Below are positions 52,850 to 62,376 of a DNA stretch of 64,000 nt, in pieces. A program made the translations under genes and the position numbers. Source of the DNA: Saprospiraceae bacterium (GTDB lineage Bacteria > Bacteroidota > Bacteroidia > Chitinophagales > Saprospiraceae); contig JADJNF010000009.1 of NCBI GenBank assembly GCA_016714445.1, forward strand, positions 930,001 to 994,000, in the 5' to 3' direction. The notes beneath the pieces were generated by a model. It saw nothing but the letters and a program-made list of their open reading frames with translations. It did not search any database and was not told the DNA's origin. The first letter of the stretch is position 1. Every line of letters starts with the position of its first letter.

Positions 52850-53152
52850 ATGGTGAAAGATATCGACATCAGCAATATAAACAAGGACTTTGAGAGTCGG
52901 GTCAGATTGGGCATTATGTCCATCCTCATGGTCAATGAGTGGGTCAATTTCAACGACATGAAACAGATGCTCGAACTGTCTGACGGCAATCTGGCCAGCC
53001 ATACGATGGCATTGGAAAATAAACATTATCTGGAAGTTCGTAAAGCCTTTGTTGGCAAAAAACCGGAGACATCTTACCGGGCTACCTCAGAAGGAAAGAT
53101 AACCTTCCAAAAACACATAGAAGCATTGGCAGCATTGATCGGCAAAGGCTAG
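52850..53152 (+). CDS. Small winged-helix transcription regulator
   Basis: A 100-residue single-domain winged-helix protein of the type annotated as winged helix DNA-binding (HTH_34-like), related to MarR/ArsR folds. The recognition helix lies in LELSDGNLASHTMALENKHYLEVRK (quoted in part: SDGNLASHTMALENKHYL, about residues 42-59), followed by a wing FVGKKPETSYRATSEGK. There is no ligand domain. It is probably the repressor that binds the palindrome found both upstream of its own operon and upstream of creD. Confidence 0.88.
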   Translation: MVKDIDISNINKDFESRVRLGIMSILMVNEWVNFNDMKQMLELSDGNLASHTMALENKHYLEVRKAFVGKKPETSYRATSEGKITFQKHIEALAALIGKG

Positions 53153-53156
53153 TCTA

Positions 53157-53198
53157 TTGCTATATTTTTTTTGTATTATTACTTTGCATTACAAAGTA
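53157..53198 (+). promoter_or_regulatory. Promoter and palindromic operator, creD locus (site 2)
   Basis: TACTTTG-CATTA-CAAAGTA at 53180-53198 is a perfect 7-5-7 inverted repeat, nearly identical to site 1. TTG at 53157-53159 and TTACTTTG at 53179-53186, 19 nt apart, are a plausible promoter that the palindrome overlaps. A separate start for creD is thus likely, under the same regulator. Confidence 0.65.
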
Positions 53199-53258
53199 CT
53201 TTTTACTCTAATCAACCGAACAACTGAATATTTTTTGCAACCAAACACATATTCACCT

Positions 53259-53315
53259 ATTAAATCATTCACTCATTCACACTTTAGAAATCACTCATTA
53301 AATCATTCACTCATT
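53259..53315 (+). repeat. Short direct repeat in the creD leader
   Basis: The 19-mer ATTAAATCATTCACTCATT occurs at 53259-53277 and again at 53297-53315, with a partial TCACTCATT between. It lies in the transcribed leader before creD; its role is unclear. Confidence 0.6.
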
Positions 53316-53384
53316 TTCCATTCACCAGATCACAGATAACTAGATCACCAAATTATAAATCACTTATCACTAAATATTAAAAAC

Positions 53385-54806
53385 ATGACAACATCATTTT
53401 TTCAAAATCCCGGAACTCAGATCACCCTAAAGCTCGCACTTATTTTCTTTCTGGTCATCTTCCTGCTCATCCCGAAATTTATGATACTGGATCTGATCGA
53501 GGAGCGGCAGAAACTCAGCGAATCGGTAATCAATGAAGTATCGACAGGTTGGGGGGCTGAGCAGATTCACACAGGGCCGGCATTGGTTATTCCTTATTAT
53601 CATTTTGTACCCATCGAAGATAAAACGAAACCAACAGTCAGGACTAAAACCAATCTTGTCATCATGCCTGAAACGCTGAGTATTGATGGCACAGTCACCA
53701 CAGAGTCCAAATACCGCAGTCTCTATAAAGTATTATTGTATAAATCCGGAATGAAAATCAATGGTAGCTTTAAAGTGCCGGATGCTCAAATTACGAATAT
53801 CAAACCAGAAGATCTGTTGCCGGATGAAGCTTATATTATTATGGGGATAAAAGATCCGAAAGGCATCAACAATAAAATAGATATCCAATGGAACAACCAG
53901 GAGCTGACTCTACATCCCGGTATGGAAAACATAAGTTTTAACATCAATCCGCAAGTTTCAACAAGCCCAAATTCTGAATTAGGCCATCATGATGGTCAGC
54001 ATTTGGAAGGCTTCAAAACAGGTTTACATACTAAAACTCCTGTTGACCTGAATACAAAAGAATATATATTTTCTTATCAGCTGGATATCAAAGGGTCCAA
54101 AGGGCTCATGTTTGCTCCGTTAGGAAAGTCGACAGAAGTCCATTTGAAATCTACATTTACTGATCCGGTTTTTGCCGGTGGATTTCTACCGGAGCATAAA
54201 ACTGATGCAGGTGGCTTTGATGCCCACTGGAAGATACTGGAATACAATAAATCACTGCCTTCCTTTCAAAAAGACAATGATGTCATTGATCTGGGTGACA
54301 ATGTTTTTGGGGTCAAGATAAGACACCTGATCGACAACTATGCCAAATCGTACCGTGCCGGAAAATATATGATCCTTTTTATTATTCTTACTTTTCTGGT
54401 TGTTTTTCTGACTGAGATCGTTGAGAAAATCAGTATACATATCTTTCAGTATACGCTGATAGGATTTGCGCTGGCCATCTTTTTTACCCTATTGCTATCG
54501 ATTTCAGAGTTTTATGGATTTGATGCTGCATATTTTGGTGCTGCTATTGCTACCATAGGGCTGATATTTTTGTACAGCCTGGGTATGTTCAGACACCTAA
54601 AAAGTTCAGTGTTACTTATGGTGCTGCTCGTAACGCTTTTTGGATATATTTATCTCATCATCCAACTCGAAAAAACGGCACTCCTCGCCGGATCAGTGGG
54701 TTTGTTTGTTATCATTGCATCAACTATGTATGTGACCCGAAAGATTAAGTGGTTTGAAGCAGAAGTTACAAATAATTTTACAGAAGAAAAAATTGATATC
54801 AATTAA
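53385..54806 (+). CDS. creD: CreD-family inner-membrane protein
   Basis: A 473-residue inner-membrane protein of the CreD family. A first helix (ITLKLALIFFLVIFLLIPKFMI, residues about 12-33; 20 of them quoted as TLKLALIFFLVIFLLIPKFM) is followed by the family motif ERQKLSESVINEVSTGWG, a large periplasmic domain (about 50-325) and five closely spaced C-terminal helices (about 330-460). In enterobacteria CreD is induced by the CreBC system; in Bacteroidota it is usually next to a small winged-helix regulator as here. The exact function is not established, though cell-envelope integrity is commonly proposed. Confidence 0.92.
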   Translation: MTTSFFQNPGTQITLKLALIFFLVIFLLIPKFMILDLIEERQKLSESVINEVSTGWGAEQIHTGPALVIPYYHFVPIEDKTKPTVRTKTNLVIMPETLSIDGTVTTESKYRSLYKVLLYKSGMKINGSFKVPDAQITNIKPEDLLPDEAYIIMGIKDPKGINNKIDIQWNNQELTLHPGMENISFNINPQVSTSPNSELGHHDGQHLEGFKTGLHTKTPVDLNTKEYIFSYQLDIKGSKGLMFAPLGKSTEVHLKSTFTDPVFAGGFLPEHKTDAGGFDAHWKILEYNKSLPSFQKDNDVIDLGDNVFGVKIRHLIDNYAKSYRAGKYMILFIILTFLVVFLTEIVEKISIHIFQYTLIGFALAIFFTLLLSISEFYGFDAAYFGAAIATIGLIFLYSLGMFRHLKSSVLLMVLLVTLFGYIYLIIQLEKTALLAGSVGLFVIIASTMYVTRKIKWFEAEVTNNFTEEKIDIN

Positions 54807-54807
54807 T

Positions 54808-55101
54808 ATGGAAATATCACAATATCTTAGTACTTCCAGAATGATGGCTTTTATTTCTTTTATTATTGGCACATTAATTTTTGCTCTACATTGTGTTGCA
54901 CCCCAAGAAAATGGGATAATGATTTTTGGATTCTTCTATGTGATCGTCGCAATCATTGCAAATTTTATCATGTTTTTAATTTTAATTGGGATAGCTTGCA
55001 TTAGAATAGACTCTATAGATGAAATAGCAAAATCCCTGCTGTTGTTGATGGCGAATATTCCTATTGCAGTGATATACTTTTTGTTGGTCATAAACTCTTA
55101 A
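54808..55101 (+). CDS. Small membrane protein after creD
   Basis: A 97-residue protein with three hydrophobic helices (about residues 12-30, 37-62, 74-95). I recognise no family. Its ATG at 54808 is 1 nt after the creD stop, so it is coupled to creD, and a strong terminator follows 5 nt after its own stop. A longer frame from 54754 overlaps creD and is not preferred. Confidence 0.75.
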   Translation: MEISQYLSTSRMMAFISFIIGTLIFALHCVAPQENGIMIFGFFYVIVAIIANFIMFLILIGIACIRIDSIDEIAKSLLLLMANIPIAVIYFLLVINS

Positions 55102-55106
55102 CTGAA

Positions 55107-55143
55107 AAAGTCAGTGAAGCAAACTCCTTGCTTCACTGACTTT
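55107..55143 (+). terminator. Strong intrinsic terminator of the creD operon
   Basis: A perfect 16-bp stem, AAAGTCAGTGAAGCAA at 55107-55122 with its complement at 55128-55143, loop ACTCC, followed by CTCTTTT. Confidence 0.9.
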
Positions 55144-55277
55144 CTCTTTTGTAAAACAATAAAAAGTAAAAACCGAAACCAAGCCATTCTTAAAAGAACT
55201 GACCAATGAAGGCATAATTATCCTAAATCTGGAATATTATTCGCAATCCTGATAAGGAGTTAAATACCTACACAATA

Positions 55278-55382
55278 CTATTCGTAACTAGGCTTCTTAT
55301 TTCTTTTTTCAGCTTTCTTTTCTTTTGGCGTTTTGGCGGCTTCCTTTTTAACTTCCTTTTTTACATCTTTACTTTTTGCCAT
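55278..55382 (-). CDS. Lys/Glu-rich microprotein (34 residues)
   Basis: ATG at 55382 to TAG at 55278-55280 encodes 34 residues beginning MAKSKDVKKEVKKEAAKTPK and ending RNKKPSYE. It has about 15 lysines plus one arginine against seven acids, with no hydrophobic core, so it is probably disordered or RNA-binding. I recall similar very small MAKSKDVKKE proteins in Bacteroidota, which supports it as a real gene. It has no operon neighbours. The function is unknown. Confidence 0.65.
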   Translation of the reverse strand: MAKSKDVKKEVKKEAAKTPKEKKAEKRNKKPSYE

Positions 55383-55625
55383 GATAATTATTTTTTAAAA
55401 AGTTTGTATTTAAATTTTCAGTCTATGATTGCAAAGGTATTTAATTCACATTTATAAACAGATATTTGACTAAAATTTATTTAAACATCACAAAAAGAAT
55501 CAGGCTTAGACTTTATTAAAAACAAGCACCAGTTTTATTTCCTTCATGATTTCTATCATATTAAAGGGTGCTGTAACTCACTGCTATGAAATGGCTTTTC
55601 GTTTAGTTTTGTATGTATAAAACCA
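55383..55625. other. Intergenic DNA between the microprotein and the next gene
   Basis: AT-rich DNA holding the promoters of two divergent small genes. Near the plus-strand gene, TTAGTTTTG around 55604-55612 partly resembles a -7 element. Nothing else is seen. The gap 55144-55277 on the other side of the microprotein is also empty. Confidence 0.4.
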
Positions 55626-56027
55626 ATGAATATGTACCAAGACAAAAAAGTAGCAGGATTATGGATTGATCACGATAAAGCAATCCTTATTGAAACACCT
55701 GATCAATCAAATACGGGGGATTTTGTACAGATAAAAAAAATTAAATCCAATCTTCATGGGAGTTTTGGAAGTAGTCAGAATGCAAATACCAATAAAATAT
55801 CCAAGGAGTTACATGATTTTTTCCGACAAGTTAGCCAACAATTAACGGGTATAGATGTGGTATACGTCATCGGACCAGGTAAGGCCCAGGAAGAGTTTCG
55901 CAATTATGTAAAAAAAGAAGGGCTTATGAAGTCTGTAGTGATAGAAATCGATACTGCTGATGCTCATATCTCCGATAACCAAATGGTAGCCAAAGCGCGG
56001 AGTCATTTTTCGTCAGTAAATAAATAA
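55626..56027 (+). CDS. Small soluble protein, possibly release-factor-fold-like
   Basis: A 133-residue cytoplasmic protein. The pattern KVAGLWIDHDKAILI (about residues 8-22), a central helix KELHDFFRQVSQQL and VVYVIGPGKAQEEFRNYVKK (about 79-98) resembles the first two strands and helix of host-attachment/bacterial eRF1-like proteins, but the match is weak. There is no signal peptide. The ATG at 55626 is the first of two nearby (MNMYQDKK). The function is unknown. Confidence 0.62.
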   Translation: MNMYQDKKVAGLWIDHDKAILIETPDQSNTGDFVQIKKIKSNLHGSFGSSQNANTNKISKELHDFFRQVSQQLTGIDVVYVIGPGKAQEEFRNYVKKEGLMKSVVIEIDTADAHISDNQMVAKARSHFSSVNK

Positions 56028-56046
56028 TGCTGATTCATTCTGGCCA

Positions 56047-56580
56047 CTACCACTTCAACTCAAACCAAACACAATCAATGGTTTCGTCGTGAATGGTATC
56101 CAGAAAGGTATTTTTCCTTAAAAATCCACACTTTTGAAGCACATTCTGAGAAGCTTTATTATCTATGTGGGTAACAGAATATAGTTCTTTCAGATTTAAA
56201 TGATTTTTAGCATATTCTATCCATGCAACAGTACACTCCGTGGCATAACCTTTGCCCCAGAATTCCGGTTTCAGTCGATACCCCACATCGTAAAAACAAT
56301 TGTGTCCATTAATGGGTGTATCAATATATTTTAAACCTGCCCAACCCACAAATAAGCCGGTTTCTTTTTCAATAACCGCCCATCTTCCAATCCCGTTTTT
56401 GGTATATTGGTGCATTATATTTCCAAGGTATATGTATACCTGTTCTATGCTCTCAATAGGGTGGTTGCCCAGAAAACGCACCACTTCAGGGTTTGAGTCC
56501 AGACGAAACAAATCAAAAGCATCACTTTTAACCAAAGGACGTAATGTAAGTCGGTTTGTATGTATGAAATCTGTATTCAT
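56047..56580 (-). CDS. GNAT acetyltransferase (RimJ/RimL type)
   Basis: A 177-residue N-acetyltransferase. The N-terminal TNRLTLRPLVKSDAFDLF (about residues 8-25) and the acetyl-CoA loop region RLKPEFWGKGYATEC (about 112-126) are typical, as is NKASQNVLQKCGF near 146-158. The ATG at 56580 is chosen. It lies just downstream of the ABC-F gene on the same strand (13-nt gap). The substrate could be a ribosomal protein N-terminus or a small amine. Confidence 0.92.
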   Translation of the reverse strand: MNTDFIHTNRLTLRPLVKSDAFDLFRLDSNPEVVRFLGNHPIESIEQVYIYLGNIMHQYTKNGIGRWAVIEKETGLFVGWAGLKYIDTPINGHNCFYDVGYRLKPEFWGKGYATECTVAWIEYAKNHLNLKELYSVTHIDNKASQNVLQKCGFLRKNTFLDTIHDETIDCVWFELKW

Positions 56581-56593
56581 TAAATATTGTGAT

Positions 56594-58231
56594 TTATCCC
56601 TTTTTCTCAATCTCCTTCAGACTCTCCATCCTGTTTCTCACCAGAAAATCGTCGATGGTCTCGAAGTGTTCCAATACCCTTTTATCCTTAAACTCAAATA
56701 CTTTTTCTGCCAGTCCCTGTAAAAAGTCCCTGTCATGAGAGACCAGTATCAGGGTACCATCAAATGCCAGCAATGCTTCTTTCAGTACATCTTTTGATTT
56801 TATGTCCAGGTGATTGGTGGGTTCGTCCAGTATAAGAAGATTGACAGGCTCCAGCAATAATTTTACCATGGCCAATCTGGTCCGCTCCCCTCCTGAAAGC
56901 ATGCTCACTTTTTTATCGATATCATCTCCGGAAAACATAAAACATCCCAGGATGGTCTTTATCTGTGTTCGGATATCTCCTTCAGCTACCTCATCGACGG
57001 TCTGAAACACAGTCAGTGAAGCATCAAGCAAAGAAGCCTGGTTCTGCGCAAAATAGCCTACTTTGGCGTTGTGACCCAATTCGCATTTACCATCAAAATC
57101 AATTTCACCCATGATGGCCTTGATCAAAGTTGATTTACCTTCACCGTTTCGACCAACAAAAGCTACTTTTTGTCCACGCTCTATGGTCATATTTGCATCT
57201 TTAAAAACCACAAGATCACCATAGTTTTTATTCATATGATTGACCACCACAGGATAATCACCAGAGCGCAATGATGGAGGGAAACGAAGCTTTAATGCGG
57301 AATTATCTATTTCGTCTATCTCAATGATCGTCATTTTTTCAAGCATCCTTTCCACTGAATTGACCTGATTTGCCTTGGAATATGTGCCTCTGAATCTTTC
57401 AATAAATAACTGGCTTTCCGCGATGACTTTTTGCTGCTCCTTAAACGCTTTGATCTGAGCTGCACGACGCTCTTCCCTAAGTACCAGATAATGTGAATAG
57501 TTGGCTTTATAATCATAAATCCTACCCATGGTCACTTCGATGGTCCGATTGGTGATATTGTCAATAAATGCTTTATCATGTGAGATCACCATGACTGCTT
57601 TTGCCTTGTTGATGAGGAAGTTCTCCAGCCATATCACAGACTCTATATCAATATGGTTGGTAGGTTCGTCCAGGAGGATGAGGTCAGGTTTTTTGAGCAG
57701 AATTTTGGCCAGTTCAATACGCATCCGCCATCCGCCACTGAATTCACTGGTCAATCTGGTAAAGTCTTCTCTACGGAAGCCCAGGCCAAGCAGTGTTTTT
57801 TCAACTTCAGCATCGTAATTGATATCTTCCAGGGAATAAAATTTTTCACCCAATTCGGAAGACTCTTCTATGAGTTTCATGTATTCATCAGAGTCGTAAT
57901 CAGTTCGTGTTTCCAGTTCACTGTTCAGAAAAGCCATCCTGTCACGCATATGAAATATCTGCTCAAATGCTTTCAGTGTCTCTTCAAATACGGTACAATG
58001 ATCTTCTGTCAGTAAATGCTGCGGAAGGTAGGCAATTACAGCTTCTTTTGGTGCACGCACATGACCACGAGTGGGTTTTTGTACCCCTGCGATGATTTTC
58101 ATCATGGTGGATTTTCCAGCACCGTTTTTGCCCATCAGGGCTATCTTATCATTTTCATTGATGACAAAGGAAACATCACTGAATAAAGTACGTCCACTAA
58201 ACTCTACAGCTAAACCATCGACGGAAATCAT
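56594..58231 (-). CDS. ABC-F family ATPase
   Basis: A 545-residue soluble protein with two ATPase domains and no membrane part, acting on the ribosome. Walker A motifs are GKNGAGKSTMMK (about residues 36-47) and GRNGEGKSTLIK (about 355-366). Signatures are FSGGWRMRIELAKIL and LSGGERTRLAMVKLL, and Walker B motifs LILLDEPTNHIDIES and LLILDEPTNHLDIKS. Both EQ2-type glutamates are present. The interdomain linker is charged and helical (REERRAAQIKAFKEQQKVI). The length suits the Uup/EttA-like or YbiT-like housekeeping subgroup; antibiotic resistance is possible but not indicated. A TACTTTTG -7 element is seen at 58253-58260. Confidence 0.93.
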   Translation of the reverse strand: MISVDGLAVEFSGRTLFSDVSFVINENDKIALMGKNGAGKSTMMKIIAGVQKPTRGHVRAPKEAVIAYLPQHLLTEDHCTVFEETLKAFEQIFHMRDRMAFLNSELETRTDYDSDEYMKLIEESSELGEKFYSLEDINYDAEVEKTLLGLGFRREDFTRLTSEFSGGWRMRIELAKILLKKPDLILLDEPTNHIDIESVIWLENFLINKAKAVMVISHDKAFIDNITNRTIEVTMGRIYDYKANYSHYLVLREERRAAQIKAFKEQQKVIAESQLFIERFRGTYSKANQVNSVERMLEKMTIIEIDEIDNSALKLRFPPSLRSGDYPVVVNHMNKNYGDLVVFKDANMTIERGQKVAFVGRNGEGKSTLIKAIMGEIDFDGKCELGHNAKVGYFAQNQASLLDASLTVFQTVDEVAEGDIRTQIKTILGCFMFSGDDIDKKVSMLSGGERTRLAMVKLLLEPVNLLILDEPTNHLDIKSKDVLKEALLAFDGTLILVSHDRDFLQGLAEKVFEFKDKRVLEHFETIDDFLVRNRMESLKEIEKKG

Positions 58232-58335
58232 ATAAATTTTTTTTTGAAGGCGCAAAAGTACAAAAAAGACAACTTGACGATAGAATTAGTGCATAATTTT
58301 ATCTCTCGCAGGTACAGATGAGTTCTATCCCCTTT

Positions 58336-59076
58336 TCACAATTTATTAAACAGCTCCAGAAATTCTTCTTTTTTGGTTCTGGACAGTGCAATATTTGCTC
58401 CGTCAAACATAATAATTTCGCCACCTTCACCACGAATGTAGCGTTCAACATATTTTAGATTGATAATGTGACTTTTATGCACACGAAAAAAATCTGAATT
58501 ATCTGCCAATAACTCTTCTGCATCACCTAGTTTTTTTGAAAGTAATATTTTTCGATTGTCAAAAAGTATAAAATTACAATAATTGCCATCTCCTTCTACC
58601 CTTATCAAATCTTTCAAATTGATAAACTGCAGTCCTGTAGAAAGAGAAAGTGCGATTTTATCCACCACCTTGGTTTTGGATATACTTTGAAGATTCTCCA
58701 ATTGACCAGGACTGATTGCAGTGGCTTCATCTTTTACCTTTTGGATAGCAACGATTAGTTCGTCTTTGTCTATGGGTTTTAATAAATAATCCAGGGCATT
58801 TAGTTTTATTGCTTTGATAGCATATTTATCATAGGCTGTAGTAAAAATGACTTTAAAGAAAAAATCATCTATCCTTTGAAGCATATCCAATCCATTGAGC
58901 ATAGGCATCTCAACATCCAGAAATACAAGTTCCGGTTTTAATTTTTTTATTAATTCCAGACCTTCTTCCCCGTTTTGTGCAGTACCACAGATGACCACTT
59001 CCGGACAGTATTCTTTTAATGTCCATACCAATGTGGTAATGCAATGTTTTTCATCATCTATAATAATTGCGTTCAT
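58336..59076 (-). CDS. LytTR-type response regulator
   Basis: A 246-residue two-component regulator. The receiver domain (about 1-120) has IIIDDEKHC, phospho-acceptor in LVFLDVEMPMLNG (about residue 55), TTAYDKYAIKAI and the lysine in YLLKPIDKDEL. The LytTR DNA-binding domain follows (about 140-246), with KIALSLSTGLQFINLKDLIR and RVHKSHIINLKYV. It is the natural partner of the sensor kinase 171 nt upstream on the same strand. The target promoters are unknown. Confidence 0.95.
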   Translation of the reverse strand: MNAIIIDDEKHCITTLVWTLKEYCPEVVICGTAQNGEEGLELIKKLKPELVFLDVEMPMLNGLDMLQRIDDFFFKVIFTTAYDKYAIKAIKLNALDYLLKPIDKDELIVAIQKVKDEATAISPGQLENLQSISKTKVVDKIALSLSTGLQFINLKDLIRVEGDGNYCNFILFDNRKILLSKKLGDAEELLADNSDFFRVHKSHIINLKYVERYIRGEGGEIIMFDGANIALSRTKKEEFLELFNKL

Positions 59077-59247
59077 GCGTCTTAACTTTTGATAATTTGT
59101 TTGATTTGCGGAATTGCGGATTTGTTGGTTTGTTGGTTTGCTAACTGCCAGGTTGGTATTATTGTTTGCATTTGTTTAAGCTATTTCATTTTGTTTCGGA
59201 CGAACAGGTTTGCGACTTTATTAACTCATACTCATTTCATACCGGTA

Positions 59248-62200
59248 TTATTTAATTTTACTGTATAGGTAAATCATAACCTCGGTCCCTGCCGGCATAT
59301 TATCACTATCAAAAAGATCATTAATTTTTACTGCGTTTATCGGATTAAAATACCTGATTCGTTGTAAAGTAATATCAGTGCCGTATGACTTATTCTGATT
59401 GCCGGTTTTGCTTTTTATGGTTCCTGATCGATCTCTGCCAATGCCATTGTCTGTTATTTTTATGATCAGATCTGATGGTTTTGCTTCATTATTTGTAATA
59501 CTGATACTTACCTTGCCGTGATCCGGTTTATGCATCAATCCATGCCAGATGGCGTTTTCCACGTAAGGTTGGATGACCATAGGTGGAATCATTATATTTG
59601 TAGTGTCAAGATTTTGATCTGTAAATATCTCATAGTCAAACTTATTTTCAAAACGCAGACTTTCCATCAATAAGTAGAGTTTCAATGTCTCGATTTCTTT
59701 TTCTAAAGGAATCTCTTCGCTACCGGAGTTGTCAAGAATCAATCTGATCAACCTGGAAAATTTGGTAAGGTAATCACTGGCAAGATGCGTTTTATTTTCG
59801 ACAACAAAACTATTGATACTGTTGAGCGAATTGAAAATAAAATGAGGGTTCATCTGGGATCGTAATGCTTTCATTTCAGCTTCAGCCTTTTGTCTTTTTA
59901 AAAATTCCCTTGATTTTATCGTTTTTATTCTTTGTTTGATTAAATAAAACAGCAAAAACAAAAATAGTCCGGTAGCGGTAGTCAAAAACCAAATCGTTTT
60001 ATACCATGGAGGGCTGATGTATATAAATAAAGCTTTGGGATGGTCACACCATATATTATTGTTGTTGGCGGACTTTACACTAAATGTATACGCTCCCGGT
60101 TTTAATTGTGTATAACTCACAAAATTTCGTGTACCGCTATTTACCCAACTTGAATCAACACCTGAAAGCATGTATTGGTAAGTTATATTTTCCGTTTGAG
60201 AAAAATTAGGGGATTGGAATTCAAAACTGATAAAATTTTTGTCGTGGGTCAGGTGGACAGAGTCGACGTACGAAGTTGCCAGCCCGGTAGAGTAAGATAG
60301 ATTCATGACATTAATACCCGTGATCAATGGGCCTGGAGAAAAAATATCATTAACAGTAAGATCAGGATTTACCATATTAAAACCATTGATACCACCGAAC
60401 CATATTTTCCCCTTTTTGTCCTTGAAGCAGGAAGCAGTATTAAATTCCAGATCCTGAAGACCGTCATCTTTTGAGAACTTCCTGATGATCCCTTTTTTTA
60501 CATCGAGAAGGGCTAAACCCTGATTTGAGCTGATCCATAGTCTGCCATAATTATCCGGGACGACTGCATAAATATAATTATTGGGCAAACCATTTTCGGT
60601 TCTCCAGATTTTTTTAATGGTCATATCAGCTACATTCGCCTGTATCAGTCCATCATCTGTGGCTACCCAACAGTCATCACCGACTATCCAGAAATGTCTC
60701 GATATACCAGATACTTTCTGCAAAGTAGGAAAAGTAGCAAATACTCCTGATCTGTAATCATATTTGACCAGATTTTGGGCTTCAGTGGACATATAAATGA
60801 CGCCTGGCTCAACTTCTTTCATGTGTCTTGCTCTCAATAGATATCTTTTCAAAAAATCATTTTTATCATAACACTTTTCCCATTTTTTGGTATCTAAATT
60901 AAATAATCTGAGTCCGCCGTTATAACCTGCCACCAACAGTTTATTTTGATCTTTGAGTTTTAAAAGTACAGTCAACTCTCTGGTTTGATCGTCGTGATGA
61001 TCTACAAACTCTTCAAATTTTTTGGATATCTTGTCAAAACTATAAAGTCCGCCTTTAGTGGCCAGCCATAATAAATTTCCATCGCCTTTAATAATTTCAT
61101 ACACCGTTTTTGAATCATTGGCCGTGTAGATATTAAAAGGTGGCGGATAGTATTTGAATTTATTGGTTTTTATATTGCAATGCATCATTCCACCATACAA
61201 TGTGCCCATATAAAAATCTTCTTCCGTATCTCCCAGTATGCTGAATATCTTATTATCGGGTGCCGGTTTATTTGATTCAGGTTCATTGCGCCAAAGACCG
61301 AATTGCACTTTCTGTACATCATATTTGGCCAATCCACCACTTAATCCGATCCATGTGATAAATTGTTTATTGGTATAAAAACTCAGAATAAACTGAGATA
61401 CCAGAGAATATGATGTGCCTGCCGCGCCTGCTTTGATGTATGTTTTGTCCTTCAGATTTACTTTGAGCAATCCGTCACTTCGACTTCCTACCCAAACAGT
61501 ATTACTATCACTTTGGTGAAGAATACGCGCATCTGCCAGCTTTGTTTTGCCACTATAAATATGGTCAAAATATGTATGGGTAATATCATTTTTGTTGAAG
61601 ATATCAAAAATAACGATTTCTGAACTGTTGACTATCGTCCATAGGGTATTATTGACCAAACAAATATCAGCAATGGTGATGTTTGCTTTATTCAGACGCT
61701 GTGCAGTTTTAACCGGAAAAAAAGTTCCATTATCAAAATAGTACAAGTCAGTATTGGAAGCTACCCACACCACACCTTTACTATCTTTCATAATATTCAG
61801 CATTTTTTTTGGTGCTGTACTTTCCCAGAGAACAGATTTCATCGTCCGGGCTGATTTGTTGTAACAAAATATTCCATTATCCTGTGTGATGATCCATAAG
61901 TTATCGTAAGTATCTTCTATGATTTTTTTAAACCACATGTCAGAAGGCAACTTAAATCCGGGATATACATCGTGAGGATATCCAAATTTGCCAGTGTACC
62001 TGTCGTACAGTAGCAATTCCCTGGTGGTGCCTACCCAGAGATGATCCTGCCGGTCATGATATAATGTGGTGATCATCTTTGAGAAATTGCTCACAGTACC
62101 TTCAGTGGTTTCCATGACAGGGATAAAAGACTTGAATTTTTTACCATCAAATCTATTGATCCCATCTTGTGTTCCAAACCACATAAATCCTTCAGGTGTC

Positions 62201-62376
62201 TCAGCGATACTATAGATACTATTTTGGGAAAGTCCCTCGGTAGATGTGTATGATTGGAAGTACAGGTTTTGAGAAAAGGTAATACTATTACAAATCAACA
62301 TGAATGCTAAAACCAGAAAACAAGTGAATATTGTTTCTGCTTTTTTAAGGTATGTAATATGGCTTAAGAGTTTCAA
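59248..62376 (-). CDS. Sensor histidine kinase with periplasmic propeller (Reg_prop/Y_Y_Y/LytS type)
   Basis: A 1042-residue one-pass sensor. Signal/anchor (about 13-35), two-blade-set periplasmic propellers made of Reg_prop repeats (motifs such as GFMWFGTQDGINRF, HLWVGTTRELLLYD, GRLWISSNQGLALLD; about 40-700), a Y_Y_Y domain (about 715-780), one helix (IWFLTTATGLFLFLLFYLI, about 790-810) and a LytS-like His_kinase domain. The phospho-histidine lies in MNPHFIFNSLNSI (about 845) and the ATPase in VIQPYVENAIWHGL and ITDNGIGRDRS. The start is TTG at 62376; the next ATG would destroy the signal peptide. With the LytTR regulator it forms a complete two-component pair. The ligand is unknown. Confidence 0.93.
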   Translation of the reverse strand: MKLLSHITYLKKAETIFTCFLVLAFMLICNSITFSQNLYFQSYTSTEGLSQNSIYSIAETPEGFMWFGTQDGINRFDGKKFKSFIPVMETTEGTVSNFSKMITTLYHDRQDHLWVGTTRELLLYDRYTGKFGYPHDVYPGFKLPSDMWFKKIIEDTYDNLWIITQDNGIFCYNKSARTMKSVLWESTAPKKMLNIMKDSKGVVWVASNTDLYYFDNGTFFPVKTAQRLNKANITIADICLVNNTLWTIVNSSEIVIFDIFNKNDITHTYFDHIYSGKTKLADARILHQSDSNTVWVGSRSDGLLKVNLKDKTYIKAGAAGTSYSLVSQFILSFYTNKQFITWIGLSGGLAKYDVQKVQFGLWRNEPESNKPAPDNKIFSILGDTEEDFYMGTLYGGMMHCNIKTNKFKYYPPPFNIYTANDSKTVYEIIKGDGNLLWLATKGGLYSFDKISKKFEEFVDHHDDQTRELTVLLKLKDQNKLLVAGYNGGLRLFNLDTKKWEKCYDKNDFLKRYLLRARHMKEVEPGVIYMSTEAQNLVKYDYRSGVFATFPTLQKVSGISRHFWIVGDDCWVATDDGLIQANVADMTIKKIWRTENGLPNNYIYAVVPDNYGRLWISSNQGLALLDVKKGIIRKFSKDDGLQDLEFNTASCFKDKKGKIWFGGINGFNMVNPDLTVNDIFSPGPLITGINVMNLSYSTGLATSYVDSVHLTHDKNFISFEFQSPNFSQTENITYQYMLSGVDSSWVNSGTRNFVSYTQLKPGAYTFSVKSANNNNIWCDHPKALFIYISPPWYKTIWFLTTATGLFLFLLFYLIKQRIKTIKSREFLKRQKAEAEMKALRSQMNPHFIFNSLNSINSFVVENKTHLASDYLTKFSRLIRLILDNSGSEEIPLEKEIETLKLYLLMESLRFENKFDYEIFTDQNLDTTNIMIPPMVIQPYVENAIWHGLMHKPDHGKVSISITNNEAKPSDLIIKITDNGIGRDRSGTIKSKTGNQNKSYGTDITLQRIRYFNPINAVKINDLFDSDNMPAGTEVMIYLYSKIK

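Noticed and set aside
53259..53315. Possible CRISPR-like repeat in the creD leader
   Set aside because: Only two 19-nt units with a 38-nt period and no further repeats or cas genes.
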